The position numbers and the translations under genes are program-made. A stretch of DNA of 64,000 bases, from positions 1,674,001 to 1,738,000 of the forward strand of contig JAJQJQ010000037.1 of assembly GCA_028622995.1 (NCBI GenBank), read 5' to 3'. The notes beneath the pieces were generated by a model that was not told the origin of the DNA, ran no database searches, and saw nothing but the letters and a program-made list of their open reading frames with translations. This DNA is from Panagrolaimus kolymaensis (taxonomy: Eukaryota; Nematoda; Chromadorea; Rhabditida; Panagrolaimidae). Below are positions 33,816-45,480 of this stretch, piece by piece (the first letter of the stretch is position 1; every line of letters begins with the position of its first letter).

Positions 33816-34967
33816 TTAATTCAAAGTTCTTGATGGCATCGGTTGAACTTTAGTTATCCTCAAAAATTTTAAACATTGTAATCGAGAAATAAAAAAATCC
33901 CGATATGGTTTAACAAAATAAAATAAACATAAAGAGTCGAATATCATAAACAAAGTTCCCATGGGTGCTCCAAAATTTGCTATCCAACTTCCATTTTTTA
34001 ATTGAAGCAATAAAGGTAAAACTATAAGCAAAATAGGAACGATAGCAGTAACAAGGGTAAAAGATAATTGAAATAGCATTGCTCTAAAAATGATTAATTT
34101 TTGGCGCGTTTGATTAATTTTAAAAACAGCAAACAAACCGATGAAGCATTTGATGAATTGAAAAAGTTTCTTTTGAAACCCATTTTTTAATTATTGTCAT
34201 TTGATATAAAAAAGCTCCATGCAAAATAAAGATCATGCATGTTCCGCCAATTAAGACACTCATTAAAAATCCAATAAAAAACATTAAACTTCCATCGTTA
34301 TAACCTGGAGTAACGCCGAAAGTATTTGGTTGAAGTTTGTAAATTTCATTCAAAACTGGAACAGCTTTTTGTATTTTTTCTTTCATTTCTGTTGGATATC
34401 TTTCCATCAAGCATAAAGGAACTAAAAATTAATTTGGTTTTATACAGAATCATTTTTGGCAAAGGACATACCAAAAACAGAAACAAAGATACATATAAGT
34501 AATGAAATATAAATTAAAGCTAAATTAAATTTAGATTCAAAGTATGCAATTTTTCTTTTAACCGTTGCTAATAATCGAAATAATACTGTATTTGCGTATG
34601 CGATACATGCACCGAGTATTGCACAGTAGACTAAACTTCCCTGTGCGAATGGATACGTAATTTTGATAGAGAAAATAGTATTATAACTTATAAAAGGTAA
34701 AGGAAAATAAAAAATTGGGCAATAAATAAATATAAATAATTCAAAAAATAAATTCATTGTTATTTGTAAAATCATTGAATATTTAAATGTTTTCATAAAA
34801 GGCGTTGATTGTGTTATAACTACATAAAGGGTTAAAATATATACAAATGAAGAAATTACAAACATAATTGAAACAAATGTACGAGAATTTTCATTAAATA
34901 TTGGATGATATATTTCATTTAAAGTTAAATTTTCCCATTTTTTTATATCAAACATGACGGTACTCAA
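33816..34967 (-). CDS. 7TM chemoreceptor, Srh-like, copy 2
   Basis: Exons 34472-34967, 34139-34421 and 33816-34083 give 348 residues, with all phases matching copy 1 (phase 1, then phase 2). Marks: KKWENLTLNEIYHPIF, FMKTFKYSMILQI, IYCPIFYFPLPF, SIHQMLHR at the end of exon 2, then LFYFVKPYR in exon 3 and the C-terminal ITKVQPMPSRTLN, which is shared with copies 3 and 4. Seven hydrophobic segments are visible. It is tandem with copy 3 on the same strand, so a local duplication is likely. Confidence 0.82.
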
Positions 34968-35587
34968 GTTTAAAGTATGAAAAAAGCAAAAAATGAAGAG
35001 TATGAAAATATATTTATTTTAATACTCTTTTTCTTGAAATCACCTGAATATAATTGAAAAATGACTAGGTCTTTGTAATAAAGTTATAACCTAAACACAA
35101 AAAAAAATATGAAAAAATTAGAAAACAGGTGAATATTGGTTTCTAGAATTTTTTTTGCGAAAGTTAGTTGAATTCTGGTTCTTAAAAATTTTACCTAAAA
35201 TTAAATTTTTTTATTTTAATAACCTTTATTGTTAATTCAAATGGAAATTTAATAATCTTCTTTAGTTAATTTTCGATAGAATTAAATATAGAAAACTTTT
35301 CGTAAAGCCGAAACCTATTATGAAAAAGATATTACTTTTATTCTTTTCAAATGTCTAATGTTGTTTTTATGTGCAACCAAACCTTAATGTTCGGAAAATA
35401 AAATTACCATTTCGTAAGAGCTTCAGAATAGTTATAAATTTTTCAGGTATGAGTCAAAAAAGCAGTTTCAAAAAATTGACATTTATGTTTAAAATTAATT
35501 AAAACTCTTAGATTGCTCGTTATAATTAATGGACAACACATTTAAACTCGCACTTATTAGTTTTCAAAAAAATTTATATTGCATTAT
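34968..35587. promoter_or_regulatory. Promoter region of receptor copy 2 with two E-boxes
   Basis: CACCTG at 35041-35046 (74 bp upstream of ATG 34967) and CAGGTG at 35126-35131 are followed by the same AATAT-type context. No exon is seen in the rest. Confidence 0.5.
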
Positions 35588-37011
35588 TTAATTCAAAGTT
35601 CTTGATGGCATTGGTTGAACTTTAGTTATCCTCTTTAAACATGGTAATCGAGAAATAAAGAATTCTCGATAAGGTTTTACAAAATAGAATAAACAAAAAG
35701 CATCGAATATCATAAATAAAGATCCCATTGGTGGGCCATAATTTGCTATCCAACTTCCATTTTTAGTTTGAACTAATAATGGAAAAGCAATTAAAGATAT
35801 TGGAAGAAAAACCGTCACAAGCGTAAAAGATAATTGAATAACCATCGCTCTAAAAGTAAATTTTTTATAATTTTGAGTAACTTGTAAAAAATTTAGAAAA
35901 ATCAAACCTATGAAGCATTTTGTGAAGAGCAAAAGTTTCTTGTGAAACCCATTTTTTGATTTTTTTCATTTGATATAAAAAAGCAATATGCATTATTAAA
36001 ATTCCAAATAATCCAATAAACACAAAAGTCGATAATGAGAAAAGAAAAATTAAAATTGATCCATCATTATAACCTGGAATAACTCCAAAAGTATTTGGAT
36101 GATATTTGTAAATTTCGATAAAAACTGGAACAGCGTTTTGTATTAATTCTTGCATTTCTGTTCGATCTCTTTCCATCAACCATAGAGGAACTGAAATTTA
36201 ATTAATGAAAATAAAATTTAAAAAATATATTTTAAAAAAATGGGGAGAGACACCAAACAGAAATTTTTGCTTAGAGCATTTTTGGATCCACAGCACGAAA
36301 AATTTTTGTTAAACGTTTTTGAAAAGAATCGAATATTTTGCAAAAAAAATTTAAATTTTAACGAATGCATTCAAAACTTTCGAAACGAGCTTGACAAATA
36401 GTGCAGAGAACCCAAAAATGTTGTAAGCAAAAATTTTTGTTTGATGCCATCCCCTTTTAAATTTTTTGGATAAGGTAAGTTAGTTTAATTCATATTCAAA
36501 AAAAAAATAATTGCTTACCAAGAACAAGTCCAAATGCAACACCAAGAAAAGAGAAATAAATACAAACTAAATTAAACTTGGAATGCAAAAATTCAACTTG
36601 TTTTTGAAGGGTTGCTAATAATCGGAACAAAACTGTATTTCCATAAGCAACTCCTGCGCCAATAATCGAAAAATAAACTAAATTTCCTTGAATCATAGGA
36701 TATTGGATTTTAATAGAAAAAAATGTATTATAACTAATTATTGGTAAAGGAAAATAAAAAATTGGGCAATAAATAAATAGAAAAAATACAAACATAAAAT
36801 TCCATGAAATTTGTAAAATCATTGAATATTTAAATGTTTTCATAAATGGCGTGGATTGAGTCACAACCACATAAAGAGTTAAAATATAAATAAATAAAGA
36901 AATAATAATCATTATATTCATAAATTGTCGAGAATTATCTTGAAATATTGGATGATATATTTCATTTAAAGTTATATTTTCCCATTGAGTTAACGAAAAC
37001 ATTAATAACAA
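35588..37011 (-). CDS. 7TM chemoreceptor, Srh-like, copy 3
   Basis: Exons 36519-37011, 35908-36190 and 35588-35849 give 345 residues. The sequence follows copy 2 closely (WENITLNEIYHPIF, FMKTFKYSMILQI, ALHKMLHR, LFYFVKPYREFF, PMPSRTLN). The C-terminal tail is two residues shorter before KRITKVQ. The first intron (36191-36518) carries a TIR element. It is intact and tandem with copy 2, about 620 bp apart. A Srh-like role in chemosensation is inferred from family resemblance. Confidence 0.82.
36242..36454. mobile_element. 213-bp TIR element in an intron of receptor copy 3
   Basis: GGGGAGAGACACCAAACAG is followed by AAATTTTTGCTTA at the left. The right end reads TAAGCAAAAATTTTTGTTTG and closes with CATCCCC, an imperfect inverted repeat of about 45 bp. 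A clear duplication was not resolved in the TTTTAAA-rich flanks. Confidence 0.65.
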
Positions 37012-37490
37012 AAATTATTTTACGCAAAGCTTTAGTGAAAAACTTGATACTAACTTTTTTCTGTTTAAAAAAAAGGCAAAATAGAAATTTTTTATTTTAA
37101 ACCAGCTGAAAAAGAATTTTATAATTAACTTCTTTTAAGCAATTTTATGGTATATTGATATATAAAACTGAAATGAAAAAAAGCGTTATCGAAAAGCAGG
37201 TGCCGTTTCGCCTGTAAAAACGTCAAAAAATGTGGTTTGGTAATAATGTCATGAAAATATAGGAATCTAAAATAGTAAAAAAAAAGCAATAGAGGTATTA
37301 GAATTAATTATTCCAACAAGTAGCAAATTTTTTTATTCCAAGAAATGGGAAAAACTTTTTTGTAATCTTTTCTAGAAAATTTAACGGGGAAAAGTATATA
37401 ACAAAATTTAAAAAGATTATCTATCATTGGTTCTAAAATTTTATTTTAAATTAAACATACTTCATAAAAAAATGATGTAAACAAAAACAA
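37012..37490. promoter_or_regulatory. Promoter region of receptor copy 3
   Basis: An E-box, CAGGTG (complement CACCTG), lies at 37197-37202, 186 bp upstream of ATG 37011. Nothing else is recognised. Confidence 0.4.
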
Positions 37491-38787
37491 TTATGGGTGA
37501 GGTAAATAACGAGAAATACGCATCCACATATTTTCAATAAATGCAAATAAGATTGCAATAAGATAAAAAAGTACAATTAAATATAAATCGAAAGCTTCTC
37601 GAAAAGCTTTAATATTTTTTATATCTCGATTAATTATATTTGCGGCGTCCATAATGGGTAAAGATTTAAGATATTTCACTTTCATACCATAATTCAAATT
37701 AAATTTTTGACGAGTTTTGTTTATAAAATTGTCGAAGATTGTATATTCCTCTGGATGATCAACTAAATAATTTAGCGAAGTAACGTATCGTGCAAGTTTA
37801 AATTTATGACGTAATAGATCAAGTTGAAAAACACCATTTTTTGATTGGCTTTCAAAATTGAGATGTGGAGGATTTATGCAAGGATTATTTTCGCATTCTT
37901 TAATAACTCTTTGAACAAAATTTTGGAGGCGATTTTTATATTCTCCAGAAATTTCATTTTCAAATTTGAGTGAAAGGCTAATGTTTGGATTTTTCTAAAA
38001 TCGAATTTTTTTTCATTTTTTTGTGGTTAAAAATTTGATTCTAAAAAAATCTTACTTTTAGGGCATTGTAAATTCTTGCAACATTATAATTTTCTGGAAT
38101 GTTAATAATTTCATAATTTTTGCAATCGGTATCATTGATTTCCCGAAATTTAATATTTATAGTGCAAATCGATCGAATTTCAAATACACTAAAGAATTAG
38201 ATTTTAAGCTTTAAAAAATATGTCAATAATAAACGCTGCTGGTTGCTCAATGAAACTTACTATGTAAATTTTAAAACTTTCGATGGTAGAATTCTATAAA
38301 TTTCGTGCAAAGAAACTAGAATATTTCCATCGTTATGCTTCAATAGTATTTTTTCTAAATAGAATTCTCGAAGATGCGAAGATCCAAGGAAATGTTTAAA
38401 ATTATCGAATAAAATAATTTGCAATGAAATAAAAATAATTGAAGCATCACATCGATAAATTTTCGGTTGCAAAGTTGAAATGAAAAATTCTGGGTTTTTT
38501 GATTTAATATCCATTTTTTGAGTTATCCAAAGTTTATAAAAACTGTTGAGATTGATGTTTTCTGGAAGCACTTGACGCCAACCATTTTGAAGAGGAATTA
38601 AAATAATTAATGAAGGAGCAGGAATCACTGGATTTTTAGTGAAAAACCATTTACAAGTTTTTAATAATTTTTCAAAAACTTTTATTGAATTTGTGTTTTT
38701 AGCGATTTTGAGCATCATATCCTTAGGAAACGTAAATCTTTGTGAATGAGGAGAAGCAAAAGAATAAACTGCATTTTGAAAAGACAT
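37491..38787 (-). CDS. F-box-like family protein, subfamily A, copy 3, with C-terminal membrane helix
   Basis: Exons 38261-38787, 38056-38188 and 37491-37994 give 387 residues, all phases consistent. It starts MSFQNAVYSFASPHSQRF, with F-box-like FPKDMMLKIAKN, VFEKLLKTCKWFF, YKLWITQKMDI, KIYRCDAS and LVSLHEIYRILP. Exon 2 codes IINIPENYNVARIYNALK. Exon 3 is twice the usual length (168 codons). It adds KVKYLKSLPIMDAAN and a hydrophobic segment DLYLIVLFYLIAILFAFIE near the end, so this copy may be membrane-anchored. Copies 2 and 4 share this extended tail, which makes a subgroup. Confidence 0.7.
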
Positions 38788-39178
38788 TTTTGAAATTTTA
38801 ATAAAAAAAATTTATTTACTCAGCTTCTTTTTTTCCAAATCAAAAAAAAAACAGTCGCAAATTTTTTTAAGACGACAAAAAGTGAATGGCAAAAGTTGGA
38901 ATCAATAAAATAAAAATAAAAAAGCCGCAAAGAAATGTGCCAAAAATATGCAACAAAATTTTTTTTGGTTCCTACACTCAAAAACGTTGACCCTTCTATT
39001 TTTTTATGAGGACGCAATACCCAGACCGACACCTACTCAGCGGTTATCGATTTGACCTAGGAATTTTTTCACAAAAAAAAACATTTTTTCTTAATTCTTG
39101 CTTTCACATGAATCTTTTTTGCTGGTAGAAAGTTATTGGAATAAAACATATTCCAATATTCACATTATAACAACAACC
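38788..39178. promoter_or_regulatory. Divergent promoter region with TATCGATTTGACCT
   Basis: The region lies between copy A3 (minus) and copy B5 (plus). TATCGATTTGACCT at 39045-39058 lies 121 bp upstream of ATG 39179. The arrangement repeats that of the A2/B4 pair at 31431-31825, suggesting the divergent pair was duplicated as a unit. Confidence 0.5.
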
Positions 39179-40503
39179 ATGAGTAGTGGTAGATTATTCT
39201 CCTCTTCTTTTTCTCAACCTTTAACATATTTACCAAAAAATGCTGTAACTCAAAACTTTTCCATCCCAAAAAATATTGTTTATTATATTTCAAAAAATTC
39301 TGTTTCATCCGTATTTGTTTCACAGAAATTAATCAATTGTTGTAAATATTTTTTGCGAATCGCACTTTTTGCTTTGTTAAAAATCTTTTGAATGATTTTA
39401 TTGATCCTCGGGATTATTGGCGATTTCCTATTAATAAAGTGAATGCCAAATTATGGATTACTGGACGCTTAAGCCTCACATATCCTTCAAATCATTTACC
39501 TTATATTTATCCAAAAATTGGATATATAAATATTCGTCATTTAAAATTTTGTCAACAAGATATGACTTATAAAGAATATTTATTTTTGACTTTAGCTGGA
39601 AATATTCGCCGTTTTAAATGTTTACAATGCTCAATAAAATATTCTGATGGTACAACTTTCGTTGAACTTGCTGAAATCCTAAAAAAACTTCCATTATTAG
39701 AACGCTTTACTTTGTAAATTTTTTTGCGATGTCTAAATTAATTTTAAAACATAAAATTTTTTAGCACTTGTGGCATCTCGGCCAGGCTTGGGCGGGAATG
39801 GAAACTCCGGGACGGGAATCCGGGAATCCGGGATTCCCGTAAAAAAGTCCGGGACGGAACGGGAATCCGGGAATAATCCGGGAATTCATAAAATGGTTAA
39901 AAACTCTATTTTTCTGCCATTTTTTTTATTTTTTAAATCAAATGCTTTCTATTTTAAAAAAGAACAAAATGTATTAGACTCATTTTTTTAAAAACATGAC
40001 TTTTTAACCAATTTTGAAATTTAGCGTTAAATTTTTTTAAGAAAAAGTATTTTTTTAGTAATAGTTTGTTCGATAACCAAAAAGTTTTGGTGATAATTCA
40101 TTAAAATTTTGAAGAAAATGGCTACTTGAATGATATTATGTACTCCTCCCTTTACTCTTATTAATTCCGGATTCCGAACAGAAAATCCGGGAATCCGGGA
40201 CGGGAATAATTATCGAAAAAATGGTCCGGAATCCGGGAATCCGGAACACGATCCGGGATTCCCGCCCAAGCCTGATCTCGGCTAACTTAATTTTTACATT
40301 GGACACAGCTGAAAAAAAGGCCAAATCTTTGATTTTTCCAAAGCTCACAAAGTTTGTTGGTGGCTCAAAAACTCCTGACGCTTTTAAAGAATCTTCAAAT
40401 TTGAATGATTTTAAGATGGTAAAGCTACCCAAAAATTTTTTGCATAAATAAATAAATGGTTATTTTTTAGAAACACCCTTCGACAAAATTTTCCTTTTCA
40501 TAA
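39179..40503 (+). pseudogene. F-box-like family, subfamily B, copy 5, interrupted by a hAT-like MITE
   Basis: Exon 1 (39179-39713) starts MSSGRLFSSSF, then F-box-like FSIPKNIVYYISKN, LINCCKYFL, AKLWITGRLSL, YINIRHLKF and FVELAEILKKLPLLERF. One frameshift is needed in the T5 run near 39368. Exon 2 is 39765-39782 plus 40283-40418, split by a 492-bp MITE. Without the element and one duplication copy it is 154 nt, the correct phase, and reads TCGISANLIFTLDTAEKKAK. Exon 3 (40471-40503) codes KHPSTKFSFS. The gene is the best-preserved plus-strand member apart from the insertion. Confidence 0.72.
39783..40274. mobile_element. hAT-like MITE inserted in a coding exon, exact 8-bp duplication ATCTCGGC
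   Basis: The left end is CAGGCTTGGGCGGGAAT and the right end is its complement ATTCCCGCCCAAGCCTG. ATCTCGGC lies at 39775-39782 and again at 40275-40282. Multiple GGGAATCCGGGA-like subterminal repeats occur near both ends. No transposase frame is present. The exact duplication points to a recent event. Confidence 0.93.
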
Positions 40504-41250
40504 ATATTAATAAAAAATTTATAAAATTACTTCAAGGATTGCTTGTTTTTTAAAATTTTTTGATTTTGCTTCTTACATTTTTTAAATAAATAAAATAAAT
40601 ATCAATCTCAAAAATCTTAAAATTAGTTTAACATTTTTTATTGCATAAAAATTTTTCAATTTAAAATCTAACAATCATTTTCATAAAAAAGAGAGTAGAA
40701 AATTAGAGTAACCTTTCGCATCCAAAATAAAAAGAGACAAGAAAGAATTTAGAATAAAGATCAAAAAAAATTTTACATTTCATTTCAGTTTTGCGCTTTT
40801 TTTTCTATGTACATGTCACGGGTTGCTTGCTAGTCTTCTTTCTTTCTTCTTTTTTTTAAAAATAAATGTGAGCAAAAATAAATGTTTTTGTCGAAATCGC
40901 AATTTTTCTAGCAAAAAGCGGTTAAAAGTGTTTGGTTTTTAAATTTTTGAATATTTTTTTCATTTTTTTGTTTTATTTTTTATAACTTTTACGGAGTTAC
41001 CTAAATAATGCCGTCATTTTGGCTTTTATGAATCTTCTTTATCAAATTTTTTTCAAACTTCAAATGTCTCCAAAGAAAATTTATCAAAAATCACTTTCAT
41101 AATTTTCACGCGAGCAATGTTCTTTTATATGAATTTTTCGATGATTATTGCATTGTAGTAGATATTGCTACAACCATGCTTCGTCTTATTTAATTCGAAC
41201 CGATTTGAACACCCGATGCGAGTTTCGTTGAATATTTATAGATATGCCAT
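40504..41250. other. Intergenic, no gene seen
   Basis: AT-rich with poly-T tracts. A 3' flank of copy B5 precedes the C-terminal relic of copy A4 on the other strand. No conserved element is recognised. Confidence 0.45.
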
Positions 41251-41613
41251 TTATGACCGATTATTCCCAGAGCTGAACGAAACAATATCAACGCAGCCAA
41301 ATAAAATGAGAAGCATGATTTTCATATTTTCAAAAAGCGAAAACACAAGAATACAAACATAAAATTGAATTATGAAAAACAAATCTATGGTTTCTAGAAT
41401 TCCTCTGAGATTTGTTACATCTCCATTTATTTCCTTAAAGGCGTCAATCATTGGTAAAGAATGAAGATGAGTCACTTTTTTATAATAAGCCAATTCTAAA
41501 ATTGATTTGTTGAAAAAATTATTGTATATTGCGCGAAAATCGGCTTCCATGCGATGATTTATTTGTTTTTGTCTAAATTCATAATGATTTACAGCTTTAG
41601 TTAAGCTATTTTA
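41251..41613 (-). pseudogene. F-box-like family, subfamily A, copy 4: C-terminal remnant
   Basis: The open frame corresponds only to the extended last exon of the A2/A3 subgroup. It contains KVTHLHSLPMIDAFKEI and a membrane segment LFFIIQFYVCILVFSLF, followed by a new tail ending in SSGNNRS. No F-box-like exon 1 or exon 2 is found upstream; the LRR gene begins at 41711 instead. It is a truncated duplicate. Confidence 0.55.
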
Positions 41614-41710
41614 TACTTTGGATGGCAATAATAAAAATTTAATTTTTTTTGTAAAAAATTTAAAAAAAAAGAAAAAAGCGGCACGAAAGTTAAAAAAAAC
41701 ACCAATAAAG

Positions 41711-43604
41711 TTAAACACAAATTTTGTCAACAACTTCATAAAACTTCAAATCCTTTAAATTTGGTGGATTATTACATTTTAGTTTAAAATAATAATGGTC
41801 GAAATATTTTCGTTTATATTCATCCGAATTGATAAAATTAATTAACCATGCCATTGAGCAATCACATGTAAAAGGATTGTTGTGAATTGAAAAATAATAA
41901 GCCTTTTTCCAATCAAATAAATTTTCGGACAATTTTGAAAGGTTACAATTTTTAACCAAAAATTCTTTTAAATTTGCTGATTTTCCAAAACTAAGAGAAC
42001 CAAAAGCGTTTTCATGAATAAATGATAAATTTGCATTTCCGTTTAATTCGATGTATTCAATATTTGGAATTCGACAAAAGGCGCAATCTTCAATTTCTTG
42101 AATTTTAGTTTCTTTCGCAAATAATCGATTAAAATTAAGGTTGAATGGATAATCCTTCAAAAAATTTAATGAATCAATATTTGTGTTACTAATATCAAGA
42201 ACCCATAAATTTGAAAGGGCATTAAATGATTTTGGAATGCTGATGATAGGATTTCCTTTAAGAAATAAAGTTCTCAAGTTTCTAAAAAAGTGAAAACATT
42301 TATTTTTTATTTATTTATATAATCCACAAATGCGTGGAAGCTCACTCGCTTGCTTTTCTCTGAATTTTTATTTTTATTTAGGTTTCTTTATAAAATTTTT
42401 ACCCTTTTTCTGATACGAACACGAATATTTTTGTTATAAAACACTAAGATTTTTATTTAGTTTTTTTTAAATTAAATTTTTTAACGAGAGAAACGAGTTT
42501 TTTAAAAGAATTTTATTGGTTTTATGAAGAAAAAAACTTCTGTGTTTTTTTCGTAAAGAATCAATCACGCGTTTTTAAAAAAAATTTTGCATCGTTTTTT
42601 TGTTTTAAAATTTTTTTTCTTTCTCTATCTCTTCTCAATTTTGACGCCATTTTTAAAGACTTACCTGAGATTTTTAAAAATATCGTCGTCAAGTTCCAAT
42701 ATTCCACATTCGTTTAAAAGCAAAAATTCCAATGATGACAAACTTTCCGGAAAAATATTTAATAAAGTCATGTTTTCATTTTTTGTTAAATCCAATTTCG
42801 TTAATCGTTTCATATATTTAAAAGTTTCTGATAAATCAAGAATTTTTAATTTATTTTCGGATAAATCTAATTCTTCCAAAGTTGAACCAAGTTGGAATGT
42901 TAAAATATCATCGGTAATAGTAGTTAGGGAATTTTTCGACAAAGATAAAATTTCTAATTTAGAAAATAAATCAAATGTTCCATTTTCAATAAAATTTATT
43001 TCATTATCAAGAAAATAAAGTTTTTCAATAGTTTTTTCTCTTTCTGGTAAGATTTTGCCCTGGAAAAAATTAATTTTATCATTTTTTTTAGGCCAAAAAT
43101 TGGCTATATTACAACATAAAATTTACAGGAGCTTTACTTACTTTTTCTAAAACTGTTATTGCATTCCATGAAAATAACGCAGCTTTTAAATATAAATGTT
43201 TTGATACTTTAAGATTTGTATCATTTAATTTGTCGTTTGGAGAATCATACAAGTGATTGCAATTTAAATAAAATTCATAACATTTGCACAATGTTTCTAA
43301 AATCCAAAATGATTTTTTAATGAAATTTTTAAATAATAAATAACATACGCGTGTAATTTTGGCCACAAACATAAAAATCATCATCGCCATAAATTTGGTT
43401 TTCAGTTTCATCAAAATTATTATTATTTTCCCATTGACTTACAGCTAAAATTTCTTCTGCAGTTTTTTCATTTATTATTATTCCATTTGGAGGACGTGGA
43501 AACCAGTGTCTATACAATTCCCCATAGAAAATCATCACAATAAAAGCAAATAAAGGTGTAGCAGTAAGAAAAAACATAACTTTATCAAATAAATTAAACT
43601 TCAT
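41711..43604 (-). CDS. Leucine-rich repeat transmembrane protein
   Basis: Exons 43349-43604, 43142-43296, 42665-43059 and 41711-42281 give 458 residues without interruption. Residues 1-30 hold a hydrophobic helix (VMFFLTATPLFAFIVMIFYG) without an obvious signal cleavage site, so a type II anchor is likely. After a Cys-containing spacer there are about nine leucine-rich repeats. Clear ones are LEILSLSKNSLTTI, LEELDLSENKLKIL, LTKLDLTKNENMTL and LRTLFLKGNPIISI. A C-terminal cap (NPFTCDCSMAWLINF ... LKCNNPPNLK) has the LRRCT cysteines. Such proteins act in cell-surface binding or matrix recognition; the partner is unknown. It is a host gene inside the F-box-like array, with its own promoter at 43605-44047. 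Confidence 0.82.
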
Positions 43605-44047
43605 TTTACGGTTTTAAATTTATTTTATTATTTGTTAGATAAATGTTTTTTTGGTTGGCAAAAAATAAAGAATGAGAAAGAGAAAAGTTTATTTCCTCTA
43701 TCGACTTTTTTGTTTTGATGGCCGTGGTGTTGCTATTTTTTTAAATCAATGCCAACAACAGCTGTTTTCATTTCTCAATCAAAAAAATTGTTGCCACCCT
43801 CATTAATTAAATGTGATCGGTCATACGAGTTTTTTAGAGCTCAAATAAAAAGAAAAAAAGATATTATAATTTTTTTTTATTTTAAACTTTTTTGGCAAAA
43901 AAAATATTAAAGAAAATGATTGTTAAAGAAATTAAAAGTATTGTATTTTTGAAAAGGAAACATTTTTTTATAGATTTGCAAAACTGTATCTGGTTTTCAT
44001 TTATTCCATTTTTGTCTGTAATCTATTTTTTTTTCAGCCTCCATACG
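43605..44047. other. Intergenic, LRR gene promoter side
   Basis: No exon is seen. It has T-rich and A-rich tracts and the convergent-free upstream flank of the LRR gene. No motif is recognised. Confidence 0.45.
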
Positions 44048-45050
44048 TTATTTTCGATAGGCATATCGCAGGTTTTCTAATTGCTTTTTAGTTTCACTTT
44101 TAAATCCATGAAAATCCAGCATTGGTGGGAAAAGGTTTAAAGTTTTGCTTTCTTCGATAAGATCCAAAACAAAAATTTGGAGTTCATTTTTATAATCATC
44201 AGAGATTGAGCTATCGAAGCTTATAAAAAGATCGATGTTTTCACGGTTCGAGTGCTTCTAAATATAAAAAAAATTAAATGGATCAATTTTGGGGGTTTTT
44301 TAAGTTAATTTTTTCTGTGTTCAATAATTGAAAAATACTTTTTTAAAGAAAACTTACTTTGACCGTGTCATAAATCTTCTGATAATTAAAGCCTGTTGGA
44401 ATTCCATAAATATTCCAATTTACAAAAGTTTTGTTCTTTGTATTATTTTCAAAATTCATATAATTTATATAGCATTTATTATCCCGGCATTTACTAAATT
44501 TAAATAAAACTTAGTTAAATTATAGAAAAAAATTGAAAACTTACTATCGAAAATCACAATTTTTGGGCAAAATTTCCATAATTTCTACGACAGAAACTAA
44601 TGTTCCATCGTTGTGCTTTATTTTTTTGTCATCCAAAAAAAGATGTTTGACAAATGGCAAGGTTAAAAAATATTTTAATATATCAAAAGAAGGAATAACG
44701 AAAAATTCAATTTCAGCATCGCATCGAAAAAGTTTGAATTTAAATAAAGTAAATTGAGCTTCACCAATCGATTGGATATTTAATTTCTCGGTTATCCATA
44801 TTTTATAAGAACCATTAAACAATCGGAGCTTTTTATAATTACCATAGGTGCATTTGGTTTTAAATAAATCAATACGAGAAAATGGAAAAATTTGAGATGT
44901 TGCAAAAACCCATTTACAAGTTTTTAACAATTTCAAATATCCTTTTGGGCAGCAGGTTGGATTTTTGGCAATTTTGAGAAGCATATCATAGGGAAACGAA
45001 AATATTTGAAGGCGAGGTGAAGCAAATGTATATTCATTATTAGCATCCAT
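44048..45050 (-). CDS. F-box-like family protein, subfamily A, copy 5
   Basis: Exons 44545-45050, 44358-44493 and 44048-44257 give 283 residues, uninterrupted. It starts MDANNEYTFASPRLQIF, with the F-box-like FSFPYDMLLKIAKNP, YLKLLKTCKWVFA, YKIWITEKLNI, KLFRCDAEI and VSVVEIMEILPKN. Exon 2 has FVNWNIYGIPTGFNYQKIYD. Exon 3 has LQIFVLDLIEESKTL and ends QLENLRYAYRK. The paired cysteines in NPTCCPKGY recur in copy 9. It belongs to the compact subgroup without a membrane helix. Confidence 0.72.
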
Positions 45051-45480
45051 ATCCAAGAAATTCTATTTTTTACATCTACACTAAAAAGGAGAGTGAAAGG
45101 TGGAAAATGGCTTTTTTCCATGCACAACAGTAAAAGGTAAAATCAATATTCTCCAACCGATTAAAAAAAATGAACGCGCGCCCTTTTCTCGGTGACCCGG
45201 GTTGTTGTATATCTTTCCAATTAGGAGTTGTCGACACACAATAGAAAGGCGGAAGCCATTCCCAAGTTTTATGCCAAAATGAATATTGATTTTGAGACTT
45301 TTAAACATAATCAAAAAAAAAAATAATAATCCTTTGTCAGTGTTAAGAATTTTTTTAGTTCACAAAAAATAAACATTTATTTATTCAAAAAAGCACTGAT
45401 AAAAAAAGAACGGATTTATAAATACGAAAGCTATTTCAAGGTTTAAACTTTTAATATTTTCAGTTTGTCCGATGCTCAAA
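45051..45480. other. Intergenic, promoter of copy A5
   Basis: AAATCAATATT at about 45140 is a partial match to the AGGTCAAATCAATA word. A GC-richer patch lies at 45170-45260. No gene is seen. Confidence 0.35.

Noticed and set aside
43892..44080. 62-codon plus-strand frame
   Set aside because: Poly-A derived lysine-rich sequence overlapping the last exon of copy A5 on the other strand.
45170..45270. Possible tRNA-like GC-rich patch
   Set aside because: No cloverleaf with proper T-loop and A-box could be drawn by eye.
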